A DNA stretch of 33,847 bases, taken from assembly GCA_937881525.1 (NCBI GenBank), contig CALGEE010000150.1:1-33847 (forward strand). Reading direction: 5' to 3'. Under the pieces are notes generated by a model that saw nothing but the letters and a program-made list of their open reading frames with translations, made no database searches and was not told the origin of the DNA. Numbering within the stretch: position 1 is the stretch's first letter; each line of letters begins with the position of its first letter. This document shows positions 23,814-31,760 of this stretch, in pieces. A program made the translations under genes and the position numbers. The stretch comes from an uncultured Sphingomonadales bacterium (GTDB lineage: Bacteria > Pseudomonadota > Alphaproteobacteria > Sphingomonadales > Sphingomonadaceae).

Positions 23814-23815
23814 CG
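23791..23815. repeat. Sphingomonad-type short hairpin repeat
   Basis: TCTCCGC/GCGGGGA forms a 7-bp stem around CTGC (23793-23810), followed by TGACG. Sequences like CCGCCTGCGCGGGGATGACG are scattered between genes in many sphingomonads, by recollection. It overlaps the 3' end of the truncated EamA frame. Only one copy is present in this window. Confidence 0.5.
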
Positions 23816-23883
23816 AGTTTTTGCGAGGATAGGTCCGTCCCGACGCGAACGGATGTATGGAGAACGCGTATAGCCACCCAAAG

Positions 23884-23917
23884 AAAAAGGGCCGGAGGTT
23901 TCCCTCCAGCCCTTTTG
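23884..23917 (-). terminator. Rho-independent terminator after rplA
   Basis: The stem AAAAAGGGC-GGAGG with CCTCC-GCCCTTTT is separated by a short TTTC loop. On the minus strand it ends in a T run (CCCTTTTTCTTT). It lies 20 bp past the rplA stop and closes the rplK-rplA unit. Confidence 0.85.
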
Positions 23918-23936
23918 TGTTCATTGCCGAAACGCC

Positions 23937-24632
23937 TTAAGCGCCAGGGACGTCCGCCAGATCAATCTTGAGGCCTGGGCCCATGGACGAGCTGACCGCA
24001 ACGCGGCGGACATATTTGCCCTTTGATCCGCTGGGCTTGCTCTTGATGACCGCATCTACCAATGCGTCGAAATTCTTGCGTAGGTCGGAGTCAGAGAAGC
24101 TCTTCTTACCGATGCCGCTGTGGATGATGCCTTGCTTTTCAACGCGGAATTCAACCTGACCGGCCTTTGCAGCCTTAACCGCTTCAGCCACATCCATGGT
24201 TACGGTGCCCAGCTTAGGGTTTGGCATCAGGCCCTTTGGACCCAAGGTCTTACCCAAGCGGCCAACTATGCCCATCATGTCTGGCGTTGCAATGACGCGG
24301 TCATAATCGAGATTGCCAGCCAGCATGTCTTCCATCAGGTCTTCAGCGCCGACCTTATCGGCACCAGCGGCCGTTGCCGCAGTGGCCTTGTCGCCACGAG
24401 CGAATACGGCGACTTTCATGTCCTTACCGGTGCCGGCGGGAAGCGAAACCATGCCACGGACCATCTGGTCGGCATGGCGTGGGTCAACCCCAAGGTTCAA
24501 CGCGACTTCAATGGTCTCGTCGAACTTGGCAGTCGCCATTTCCTTAATTGCCTTCAACGCTTCATCAACGCCGTACAATTTGTCCGCATCGAGATGCGCG
24601 AGCGATTTTGCTTTTTTGGTCAGCTTGGCCAT
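23937..24632 (-). CDS. rplA: Ribosomal protein uL1
   Basis: 231 residues, standard length. The start [20 protein letters not shown], the [17 protein letters not shown] block, the signature [15 protein letters not shown] and C-terminal [15 protein letters not shown] are clear. uL1 binds 23S rRNA at the mobile stalk near the E site and in many bacteria represses its own rplK-rplA mRNA. It starts four bases after the rplK stop. A terminator follows, so rplJ-rplL is separately transcribed here. Confidence 0.98.
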   Translation of the reverse strand: MAKLTKKAKSLAHLDADKLYGVDEALKAIKEMATAKFDETIEVALNLGVDPRHADQMVRGMVSLPAGTGKDMKVAVFARGDKATAATAAGADKVGAEDLMEDMLAGNLDYDRVIATPDMMGIVGRLGKTLGPKGLMPNPKLGTVTMDVAEAVKAAKAGQVEFRVEKQGIIHSGIGKKSFSDSDLRKNFDALVDAVIKSKPSGSKGKYVRRVAVSSSMGPGLKIDLADVPGA

Positions 24633-24636
24633 CGGA

Positions 24637-25068
24637 TCAGCCCTCCACTACTTCGAGGCCCATGGCGGTAGCCGAGCCTGCGATGATTTTAACTGCTGCG
24701 TCCATATCGTTCGCGTTGAGGTCGGCCATCTTGATGGTTGCGACTTCTTCAAGCTGCGCACGTGTGATTTTTCCAGCGGTGATCTTGCCTGGCTCTTTCG
24801 AACCGGACTTCAGGCCCAAAACCTTCTTGATCAGATAGGTCGCAGGCGGTGACTTCATGGCGAAGCTAAAGCTTTTGTCAGAAAAAACTGTGATCTTCGT
24901 TGGAATTGGCGTGCCTTTTTCCATGTCGGCGGTCGCCGCATTGAATTGCTTGCAGAATTCCATGATGTTCACGCCGCGCTGACCCAATGCTGGGCCGATT
25001 GGCGGGGATGGTGTGGCTGAACCTGCAGGTACTTGCAGGCCGATATAGCCGTCAATTTTCTTGGCCAT
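24637..25068 (-). CDS. rplK: Ribosomal protein uL11
   Basis: 143 residues from the ATG at 25068 ([16 protein letters not shown]), preceded by a near-ideal AAAGGAGG six bases upstream. This excludes a longer in-frame start at 25125. The N-terminal domain with the conserved proline-rich [20 protein letters not shown] and the C-terminal rRNA-binding domain ([19 protein letters not shown]) are intact. uL11 shapes the GTPase centre and is needed for RelA sensing. The 234-bp leader towards nusG contains several short hairpins, the place where L1 autoregulation would act. Confidence 0.98.
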   Translation of the reverse strand: MAKKIDGYIGLQVPAGSATPSPPIGPALGQRGVNIMEFCKQFNAATADMEKGTPIPTKITVFSDKSFSFAMKSPPATYLIKKVLGLKSGSKEPGKITAGKITRAQLEEVATIKMADLNANDMDAAVKIIAGSATAMGLEVVEG

Positions 25069-25141
25069 CTGTGGCCTCCTTTCATTCTTTCTCCACCGAA
25101 GCCCGCAAGGGCGAAGGCGGATCAAATTAAGCGGTCAAACA

Positions 25142-25200
25142 GTCGCGTCCAAATCTCTTTGGCGACAACCTCCCGCGCGGGATCCCCCGATTCTCATCGG
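25142..25200 (-). other. Cluster of three hairpins in the rplK leader
   Basis: Three neighbouring inverted repeats are seen: GTCGC..CAAA/TTTG..GCGAC (25142-25166), the 12-bp palindrome TCCCGCGCGGGA (25171-25182), and CCGAT-TCTC-ATCGG (25187-25200). They lie in the transcribed leader of rplK or between a promoter and nusG. They may be a regulatory RNA structure such as an L1 target, but I could not match them to the known L1 site. Confidence 0.4.
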
Positions 25201-25277
25201 AGGAGGGTCGGAAATAGGTGAAGTGGGCCGGAAAAGCAAGCCAAGCCTGTGGCTGGGCGGGTCGCCGGTTGCTATAT

Positions 25278-25298
25278 CCTTTCCCTCGCAGGGAAAGG
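25278..25298 (-). other. Perfect 9-bp hairpin just after nusG
   Basis: CCTTTCCCT/AGGGAAAGG around a three-base loop, four bases past the nusG stop. No T run follows on the minus strand, so it is not a standard terminator. It may protect the mRNA end or act as a weak or Rho-assisted stop. Confidence 0.5.
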
Positions 25299-25302
25299 GC
25301 CA

Positions 25303-25839
25303 TTACTTCATCAATTCGACTTCTTCAAAGTCCAGCTCGACTGGAGTTGCACGGCCAAAGATGCTGACCGATACCTTGACGCGGTTCTTGTCGAAATCGA
25401 GCTCTTCTACCAAGCCGTTGAAGCTTGCAAATGGCCCGCCAAGTACCTTGACCTGATCGCCAATTTCGTAGTCTACCGAAACGCGCTTCTTTGGCGCGGC
25501 ATCGAGTTCCTGCTTGGTGTTCAGGATGCGTGCTGCTTCGGCTTCAGTGATCGGCTGCGGCTTATTGCCCGCGCCTAAAAAGCCAGTGACCTTTGCCGTG
25601 TTCTTGACCAAATGGTACACATCATCGTTCATGTTCAGCTTTGCCAGAACATAACCAGGGAAGAATTTGCGCTCCGCCTTAATCTTCTTGCCGCGGCGCA
25701 CTTCCGTGACCTGTTCGGTTGGAACCTCGACAGCCTCTACCAACTGCGAGAGGCCAATGCGCTCTGCTTCAGAGAGAATCTGGTCGCGGACCTTGTTTTC
25801 AAAGCCCGAATAAGCATGAATGATGTACCAGCGTGCCAT
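25303..25839 (-). CDS. nusG: Transcription termination/antitermination factor NusG
   Basis: 178 residues from the ATG at 25839 ([20 protein letters not shown]). The NGN domain binds RNA polymerase and has the [12 protein letters not shown] strand; the C-terminal KOW domain starts near [20 protein letters not shown]. NusG suppresses pausing and links RNA polymerase to Rho or the ribosome. A longer start at 25860 adds seven unconserved residues. It follows secE by 42 bp in the classic secE-nusG order and is followed by a hairpin without a T run. Confidence 0.98.
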   Translation of the reverse strand: MARWYIIHAYSGFENKVRDQILSEAERIGLSQLVEAVEVPTEQVTEVRRGKKIKAERKFFPGYVLAKLNMNDDVYHLVKNTAKVTGFLGAGNKPQPITEAEAARILNTKQELDAAPKKRVSVDYEIGDQVKVLGGPFASFNGLVEELDFDKNRVKVSVSIFGRATPVELDFEEVELMK

Positions 25840-25881
25840 AATATCTATTCTTTTCCCCAAAACTCTCTGTAGGGTCTGCGC

Positions 25882-26082
25882 TTAGCCTTCGGCGAGCGCG
25901 AGCAGTCCCTTTACGATTGCGGCAAATACCGCGTCGACGCCCAAAAAGAAAACGGCAAGGATGATGGTCATGATCAACACCATGATTGCGGTCTGCACGG
26001 TTTCCTGCCTTGTCGGCCATACCACCTTACCGATTTCAGTCCGCACTTGACGGATGAATTCACCGGGGCCTGTCTTTGCCAT
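25882..26082 (-). CDS. secE: Preprotein translocase subunit SecE
   Basis: 66 residues, the short one-helix form. The conserved amphipathic region GEFIRQVRTEIGKVVWPTRQ with the WPTR signature precedes a single membrane helix (about residues 33-60). SecE clamps the two halves of SecY in the protein-conducting channel. An AGGAAG lies nine bases before the ATG. It heads secE-nusG, but the gene usually just upstream in alphaproteobacteria, tRNA-Trp, is 1.2 kb away behind an inverted DUF808 gene. Confidence 0.97.
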   Translation of the reverse strand: MAKTGPGEFIRQVRTEIGKVVWPTRQETVQTAIMVLIMTIILAVFFLGVDAVFAAIVKGLLALAEG

Positions 26083-26174
26083 ATCGTTTCTTCCTGTTCG
26101 ATCCCGAGGATAGCCGCCAGCGCTCCGACCGGGGGGTCGAGAGCGATATAGGTTCCCAATTCGGAAAGACTAGG

Positions 26175-26203
26175 TCTGTAGCGATGGATTCGCCGCAGCG
26201 CAA
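26175..26203 (-). promoter_or_regulatory. Possible promoter of secE-nusG
   Basis: Minus-strand TTGCGC (26203-26198), a 17-bp spacer and TACAGA (26180-26175), about 95 bp before the secE start. A moderate match only. The rest of the 250-bp gap 26083-26332 shows no gene. Confidence 0.35.
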
Positions 26204-26332
26204 GATACCAAACAAACGCAGGTAAGTCCGTTTAGGAAAGCGGGCCTGTGGATCGCGCAATACCGAACGGCCTTGAACTGTTGAGGTTTTTGGCTATCTC
26301 TCAAGGCTCTATCTCATCAAGGGAAATTCCAC

Positions 26333-27238
26333 ATGCCATCCGGTCTCGCTGCCTTACTTGACGATATTGCGATGATTGCCAAGGTTGCCGCTGCATCCTT
26401 AGACGATGTCGCCGCCGCAGCGGGTAAGGCCGGCAGCAAGGCCGCAGGTGTGGTGATCGACGATACCGCAGTCACCCCGCAATATGTGACCGGATTTACC
26501 CCAGACCGCGAATTGCCAATCATCTGGCGCATTGCAAAGGGTTCGTTCTTCAACAAGCTGGTGATCATATTGCCAGTTGCGTTGCTGTTGAGCCTGTTCC
26601 TGCCTTGGGCTGTAACGCCGCTTCTTATGCTGGGCGGCGCCTATCTGTGTTTTGAAGGCGCAGAGAAGGTCTGGGAAAAAATCGTGCCGCATGAGACGGA
26701 AAATCTGGCCGAGCAATTAGCGGAATTGACCAGCTCCGAACATGAACAAAATATGATCAAAGGCGCGGTGCGTACGGATTTTATCTTGTCGGCAGAAATC
26801 ATGGCAATTGCACTGAACGAGGTAAAGAGCCTTGCCGAAACATCCATCTGGCTGGAGGCTGGGACATTGGCCTTTGTTGCGGTGGCGATCACCATCGCGG
26901 TGTATGGCGTTGTTGGCCTGATCGTGAAGATGGATGATATTGGACTGCACATGGCGGGCAAAGAAAACGGCGCTTCGCAGGCGATTGGACGCTTTTTGGT
27001 GCAGGGCATGCCAAAATTGCTGACCGCGCTGTCAACTGTGGGTACGGCCGCGATGCTATGGGTTGGCGGGCAGATTGTCGTCCACGGCTTTGGCATCCAC
27101 CCGGCGGAGTTTATCGGCCTGCATGAAGGGGCACTGGCGTGGGTGGTTGACGCAGCCTTGTGCGGCATTGCGGGCCTAGCCATCGGTGCGGTGATTGTAT
27201 TGGTCCACCACATGGTCGCCAAGCGCAAGGCGCATTGA
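26333..27238 (+). CDS. DUF808 family inner-membrane protein (YedI-like)
   Basis: 301 residues. The start MPSGLAALLDDIAMIAKVAAASLDDVA (conserved through about residue 27) and VVIDDTAVTPQYV are signatures of the YedI/DUF808 family. At least four hydrophobic segments follow (about 76-110, 175-200, 230-250, 270-295), so it is an inner-membrane protein; conserved GKENGASQAIGRFLVQGMPK lies between them. The function is unknown; it has been described only as a putative membrane protein. AAGGGAA upstream gives a fair ribosome binding site. It is inserted, in opposite orientation, between tRNA-Trp and secE. The family is sure, the role is not. Confidence 0.9.
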   Translation: MPSGLAALLDDIAMIAKVAAASLDDVAAAAGKAGSKAAGVVIDDTAVTPQYVTGFTPDRELPIIWRIAKGSFFNKLVIILPVALLLSLFLPWAVTPLLMLGGAYLCFEGAEKVWEKIVPHETENLAEQLAELTSSEHEQNMIKGAVRTDFILSAEIMAIALNEVKSLAETSIWLEAGTLAFVAVAITIAVYGVVGLIVKMDDIGLHMAGKENGASQAIGRFLVQGMPKLLTALSTVGTAAMLWVGGQIVVHGFGIHPAEFIGLHEGALAWVVDAALCGIAGLAIGAVIVLVHHMVAKRKAH

Positions 27239-27298
27239 GTTTAGTTAAGCCGGTCAGGCGGGCGAGGGGCCGTAAATACCTGTAAAAGTGAAAGAAAA

Positions 27299-27374
27299 TG
27301 GCAGGAGTTGGGGGACTCGAACCCACGGCCCTCGGTTTTGGAGACCGATGCTCTACCAACTGAGCTAAACTCCT
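27299..27374 (-). tRNA. tRNA-Trp (anticodon CCA)
   Basis: On the minus strand AGGAGTT pairs with AACTCCT as acceptor stem. The D arm GCTCAGTTGGTAGAGC, the anticodon arm TCGGTCTCCAAAACCGA with anticodon CCA, and the T arm with GGTTCGAGTCC follow in order. The discriminator is G and the CCA end is encoded (27301-27299). 76 nt, one copy. Confidence 0.97.
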
Positions 27375-27453
27375 GCACTTCGCATTTCTACGAAGAATAG
27401 TGCCTTTAACGCCGATATGCGCACGGGGCAAGTCTGCTTTCGATACCAATCGA

Positions 27454-28827
27454 TTAGAAGCTCATTTCGTCATAGACGCGCGATACATCGCCGCCCCATT
27501 CGCTATGAAATTTGTCGAGTAGCTGTTCGGCGACAGTTTTGCCGCTGGCGACGATTTCACGCAATGGGTCGAGATAGCCGGTTTCATTGTCGCCGCTGCT
27601 GTTCAGGCAGTTGCGGGCAGCCAAGCCAGAAGATGAGATCTCCAATATGCGGCCAGCCAGATCCAGCAGCTTGCCACCGCCAGGAATTGCTGCGTTCAAT
27701 CCTTGCGCTGGAACTGCACTGCGCAGCGTTTCACGCTCTTCCATGGTCCAATGCTTTACCTCGTCCCATGCAGCGTCAAGGGCAGCTTGATCATAGAGCA
27801 AGCCGACCCAGAAAGCAGGCAGGGCGCAAATGCGGTTCCATGGGCCACCATCGGCGCCGCGCATTTCCAAGAAGCTTTTCAGGCGCACTTCAGGAAAAGC
27901 GGTCGACATATGGTCTTCCCAGTCGCTCACCGTGGGTTTTTCCCCCGGCAGAACCGAAAGCTCGCCCTTTAAGAAGTCGCGGAAATCAAGGCCCGCCGCG
28001 TCAATATATTTGCCGTCGCGGTAGACGAAATACATCGGCACCTTCAGCAGATAATCGACATATTGTTCATAGCCGAAATTGGCGTCGAATACGAACGGCA
28101 ACATGCCCGTGCGCTGCGGGTCCGTGTCGGACCAGATATGGCTGCGGTAAGACAGGAACCCGTTGGGTTTACTTTCAAAGAAAGGCGAATTTGCAAACAA
28201 GGCGGTGGCCAAGGGTTGCAGCGCAAGCGACGTACGGAACTTATGCGCCATGTCGGCTTCGCTCGCATAATCAAGATTAACCTGAATCGTGCATGTGCGC
28301 AGCATCATATCGAGGCCCATGCTGCCAACGCGCGGCATATGGCGCAGCATGATGTCGTAACGGCCCTTGGGCATGACGGGCAGTTCGGCGCGTGTCTTGT
28401 CCGGCCAAAGCCCAAGGCCCAAAAAGCTGGTGTTGGTCTTGTAGCCAATGGCTTTGACCTGCTTCAAATGCCGCCCGGTCTCGGCGCAGGTTTGGTGCAG
28501 ATTCTCAAGCGGCGCACCCGACAGTTCAAGCTGGCCAGCAGGCTCAAGACTTATGGCACCGTCGCTGCCGCTCATCGCGATAACTTTGCCGTTTTCGTAC
28601 ACAGGCTCCCAACCAAACTCGGTCATCGCCATTAACAGGTCGCGAATACCGCCCGGTTCATCATAAGACGGCGCGTGATGGTCACTGCGGTTATAGACAA
28701 ATTTCTCATGCTCGGTGCCGATGCGCCAACGGTCCTTCGGTTTTTCCCCCTTGGCAATCGCAGCGACCAATTGATCGCGAGTTTCGATGACAGGATCTTT
28801 AAAGTCCGAAGTTGTTTTTGTGCTCAT
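27454..28827 (-). CDS. gshA: Glutamate-cysteine ligase (plant/alphaproteobacterial type)
   Basis: 457 residues of the GCS2 family. RWRIGTEHEKFVYN near residue 33 and GAISLEPAGQLELSG near 90 carry the acidic metal/ATP ligands. MGLDMMLRTCTIQVNLDYAS and SFLEMRGADGGPWNRICALP are typical of the plant/Rhizobium class, distinct from the E. coli type. It joins glutamate and cysteine by a gamma bond, the first step of glutathione synthesis, in the cytoplasm. rsmE is directly upstream on the same strand (88 bp), an order I recall as common in alphaproteobacteria. tRNA-Trp lies downstream. The glutathione link may be relevant to the GST-kappa-like isomerase in this window. Confidence 0.95.
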   Translation of the reverse strand: MSTKTTSDFKDPVIETRDQLVAAIAKGEKPKDRWRIGTEHEKFVYNRSDHHAPSYDEPGGIRDLLMAMTEFGWEPVYENGKVIAMSGSDGAISLEPAGQLELSGAPLENLHQTCAETGRHLKQVKAIGYKTNTSFLGLGLWPDKTRAELPVMPKGRYDIMLRHMPRVGSMGLDMMLRTCTIQVNLDYASEADMAHKFRTSLALQPLATALFANSPFFESKPNGFLSYRSHIWSDTDPQRTGMLPFVFDANFGYEQYVDYLLKVPMYFVYRDGKYIDAAGLDFRDFLKGELSVLPGEKPTVSDWEDHMSTAFPEVRLKSFLEMRGADGGPWNRICALPAFWVGLLYDQAALDAAWDEVKHWTMEERETLRSAVPAQGLNAAIPGGGKLLDLAGRILEISSSGLAARNCLNSSGDNETGYLDPLREIVASGKTVAEQLLDKFHSEWGGDVSRVYDEMSF

Positions 28828-28915
28828 GCCGGCCGTTTAGAAATGTAGCGTCTATATTGCCAGCAGATTTATGGTTCATGCCATACAGTGTTGAACGGGT
28901 AAGTCGCAGCATAAG

Positions 28916-29659
28916 CTACGCCGACCAATCGCCGTTCTTGGCCATCCAAACGGAAATAGCAGTGACCGCGGCGGTGTCGGCGCGCAATACGCGCGGGCCA
29001 AGCGATACTGATCGCGCGCTGGGATGTGCACGGATGGCCGCATTTTCGCTGTCTGTGAAGCCACCTTCTGGCCCGATTAACACTGCGCCAGGTCCGGCCG
29101 TAATGGCGTCTAGAAACGGTTCGCCACCGCGTTCATCGCAGAAATAGAGCGTTCGTTCGGTTGGCCATTTTTGTAAGAGCGCCTCGATTCGGGTGAGCGT
29201 TGCAATCTGTGGTAACGCGGTGCGCTCACATTGCTCGGCGGCTTCAATCATATGCGTGCGCAGGCGTTCATCCTTGACCTTATCCACTACGCAGCGCGCG
29301 GTCAGCACAGGCACAAAGCGCGATATGCCAAGCTCACACGCTTTTTCGGCGATCCAGTCGAAACGGTCCTTTTTAACGAGCGCCTGACATATCCATAGGT
29401 CCGGGCTGAGTTCGCGATCACGCAATTTGCTATCGACTGTAAGGTCAAGGTCGCGTTTGCCCAGATGTGCTATCGTCGCAAGATATTCGCCAGAAATATC
29501 GTCAAACAGCTTTACCGGCGCACCCTCTTTCAGGCGCATGACGCCTGTGAGGTAATGCGCGCTGTTGCCAGCGATGTTCAGGGTCGCGCCCACAGCCAGC
29601 GGTTGTTCCACAAACAACCGGGGTGTCGATTTTGGGGGCCAGGCGGGTGTTGCGGGCAT
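28916..29659 (-). CDS. rsmE: 16S rRNA (uracil-1498-N3)-methyltransferase
   Basis: 247 residues. The N-terminal PUA-like domain (PRLFVEQPLAVGATLNIAG) precedes a SPOUT trefoil-knot methyltransferase domain. The SAM-binding knot shows as LIGPEGGFTDSE (about residue 194) and SLGPRVLRADTAAVTAI near the end; ALVKKDRFDWIAEKACELGI is also an RsmE block. It methylates U1498 of 16S rRNA in the assembled small subunit. It is divergent from ubiA over about 100 bp and precedes gshA. Confidence 0.95.
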   Translation of the reverse strand: MPATPAWPPKSTPRLFVEQPLAVGATLNIAGNSAHYLTGVMRLKEGAPVKLFDDISGEYLATIAHLGKRDLDLTVDSKLRDRELSPDLWICQALVKKDRFDWIAEKACELGISRFVPVLTARCVVDKVKDERLRTHMIEAAEQCERTALPQIATLTRIEALLQKWPTERTLYFCDERGGEPFLDAITAGPGAVLIGPEGGFTDSENAAIRAHPSARSVSLGPRVLRADTAAVTAISVWMAKNGDWSA

Positions 29660-29760
29660 GTCTCGTGTCTACCCGCAAATAGGGCTGCCGTCATCTCCCA
29701 ACTGAACCCGCGCGAACTTCTCAGATGACGCGCAGGATTAATTTTGGCAGTACCCGCGTT

Positions 29761-30669
29761 ATGACATCGAACCTTGTCCCCGACAGCGAGCATAGCGGCA
29801 TCATTAGACTGCTGCCGGTGAAGCTGGGCGCGTTGGCCCTTTTGGCGCGATTGGACCGTCCCATTGGCTGGTGGCTGTTGTTTTGGCCCTGTATGTTCGG
29901 GCTGGCGCTATCGGGTGGGCTTATCCAGCGCTGGGACCTTGCTTTGTGGATGCTGCTGGGCGCGATCGTGATGCGCGGGGCGGGGTGCGTGTATAATGAT
30001 ATCGTGGACCGCCATCTTGATGCGCAAGTCGCGCGCACTGCGTCACGGCCGTTGCCCAGTGGCGATATTGGCGTGCAGGCGGCATGGGCGTTTCTGTTTG
30101 GCTTATGCGCCATCGGCCTGCTGGTGCTCATTCAGCTCCGGTGGGAGGCGCAGATTGCCGCCTTGGGCAGCATCCTTCTGGTTGCGGCATACCCGTTTAT
30201 GAAGCGCATAACCTGGTGGCCGCAGCTTTGGCTTGGACTGGTGTTTAGCTGGGGTGCATTGGTCGGCTGGGTAGCAATCATGGGGCAGGCCAATGCTGCC
30301 ATGTTCTGGTTGTATGCCGGCACGATATTCTGGGTCGTTGGCTATGACACCATCTATGCCATGCAGGACCGCGAAGATGATGCGTTGGTCGGGATTAAAT
30401 CGAGCGCCTTGCGGCTTGGCGGCAACGTCCGAGCAGGTGTGGCGGCATTCTATATTTTGACGCTGCTCGGCTGGGGCATGGCGATTTGGAGTGTCCGGCC
30501 CGAAAAGCAGGCTTTGGTCGCGCTCCTTCCCGTCGCCTTTCATTTGGGCATGCAAGTCGCATCGCTGAAATCTGATGGCAGCAATGCGCTTGGCCAGTTC
30601 CGTTCAAACCGCGTGGCAGGTTTGCTGGCCGCGCTTGCATTTTTGGTCGTTGGTGCGACCGGACAATAA
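29761..30669 (+). CDS. ubiA: 4-hydroxybenzoate polyprenyltransferase (ubiquinone synthesis)
   Basis: 302 residues from the ATG at 29761. This is a membrane protein with about eight helices and the two Asp-rich motifs of UbiA enzymes: NDIVDRHLD (79-87) and DTIYAMQDREDD (196-207), which hold Mg-prenyl-diphosphate. DRPIGWWLLFWP after the N-terminus is typical. It attaches the polyprenyl tail to 4-hydroxybenzoate in the inner membrane. An in-frame ATG at 29725 would add 12 residues; neither start has a clear ribosome binding site, and the shorter matches homologues as I recall them. Confidence 0.95.
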   Translation: MTSNLVPDSEHSGIIRLLPVKLGALALLARLDRPIGWWLLFWPCMFGLALSGGLIQRWDLALWMLLGAIVMRGAGCVYNDIVDRHLDAQVARTASRPLPSGDIGVQAAWAFLFGLCAIGLLVLIQLRWEAQIAALGSILLVAAYPFMKRITWWPQLWLGLVFSWGALVGWVAIMGQANAAMFWLYAGTIFWVVGYDTIYAMQDREDDALVGIKSSALRLGGNVRAGVAAFYILTLLGWGMAIWSVRPEKQALVALLPVAFHLGMQVASLKSDGSNALGQFRSNRVAGLLAALAFLVVGATGQ

Positions 30670-30695
30670 TAAACCACGGCCTAAAGAGAGCATAT

Positions 30696-31711
30696 ATGGA
30701 ACATCGTCGTATCGGCAAAAGCGCCATTTACGTGTGCGACATCTGCATGGGCACCATGACTTTCGGGTCGCAAACCGATGAAGCGCAGGCGCATCGCATT
30801 CTCGACAAATGCCTTGATGCAGGCATCAATTTTTTCGACACAGCCGAAGGCTATCCCGTCCCGCCGGATATCAAATGGGTTGGCCGAACCGAGGATATTG
30901 TTGGTCGCTGGATGAAGGGTAAGAACCGCGATGCTATCATCATGGCCACAAGGGTCTCCGGACCAAGCCACACATGGTTCAAATCGCCCAAGCGCGGCTG
31001 CATACACTTGACCGCCACAATATCATCACCGCGGTTGAGGAGAGCCTGCGCCGACTGCAGACCGATTATGTCGACCTGTACCAGACGCATTGGCCCGACC
31101 ACGGCCTCGCTTATGACGAGACGATGGAAGTCCTCGACGAACTGGTACGGTCGGGCAAGGTGCGCATATTGGCTTGTTCGAATGAGACAAGCTGCGGCCT
31201 GATGAAGTCGTTGGCGACATCAGAATGCCTTGGCGTCGCGCGCTACGAGAGCATCCAGAATAATTTCTCGATCAACAACCGCCGGTTTGAAGACGAGTTA
31301 AAGCAAGTCTGCCGTCAGGAGGGCATTTCCCTGCTGCCTTATTCGCCCTTGGGTGGCGGCGTGTTATCGGGCAAATATCTCGACGGCGCACGCCCGGAAG
31401 GCGCGCTTTTCGCCCGCTATCTCGAAATGGCCGGATCGCGCCAAGTCGAAATGGCACAACGTTTTGCGGGCCCCCGCGCGCTCGAAAGCACGATGCGGAT
31501 CGTCGCGATTGGGCAAGAGGCGGGCATGTCTCCAGTGACGCTGGCGACTGCTTGGTCGAAACAGCATAACTTTGTCGCGTCGACGATAGTCGGCGTGAGC
31601 AAGGAAGACCAACTGGACGATATCTTCGCCGCGATTGACCTGAAGCTGAGCGATGAAGTGATGACCGCAGTGCACAAGGTGACGAAAGAGATACTGTACC
31701 CGATGGGGTGA
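30696..31711 (+). pseudogene. Aldo/keto reductase, frameshifted
   Basis: The N-terminal part reads in one frame from the ATG at 30696 (MEHRRIGKSAIYVCDICMGT) to about position 31000; the rest (TLDRHNIITAVEESLRRLQ to KEILYPMG) continues in the -1 frame to 31711. Adding one base near 30985-31005 would restore a protein of about 338 residues, the usual length for Tas/YghZ-like aldo/keto reductases. The catalytic tetrad shows D48 and Y53 (FFDTAEGYP) and the His in YQTHWPDHG, but the Lys expected in ATKV is R86 (ATRVSG). Substitution plus frameshift argues for real decay rather than a sequence error alone. AAGAGAG precedes the start. It lies downstream of ubiA on the same strand. Confidence 0.8.
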
Positions 31712-31760
31712 GAGCGTGATGGGGAGACGGAAACTCTCCTCCCGCACCGCCAAACTGGGT

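Noticed and set aside
27417-28280. 287-codon plus-strand open frame rich in Arg, Cys and His
   Set aside because: Antisense to gshA; composition is typical of a shadow frame of a GC-rich gene.
30974-31010. Programmed -1 frameshift in the aldo/keto reductase
   Set aside because: No X-XXY-YYZ slippery site or downstream structure seen, and the catalytic Lys is also lost.
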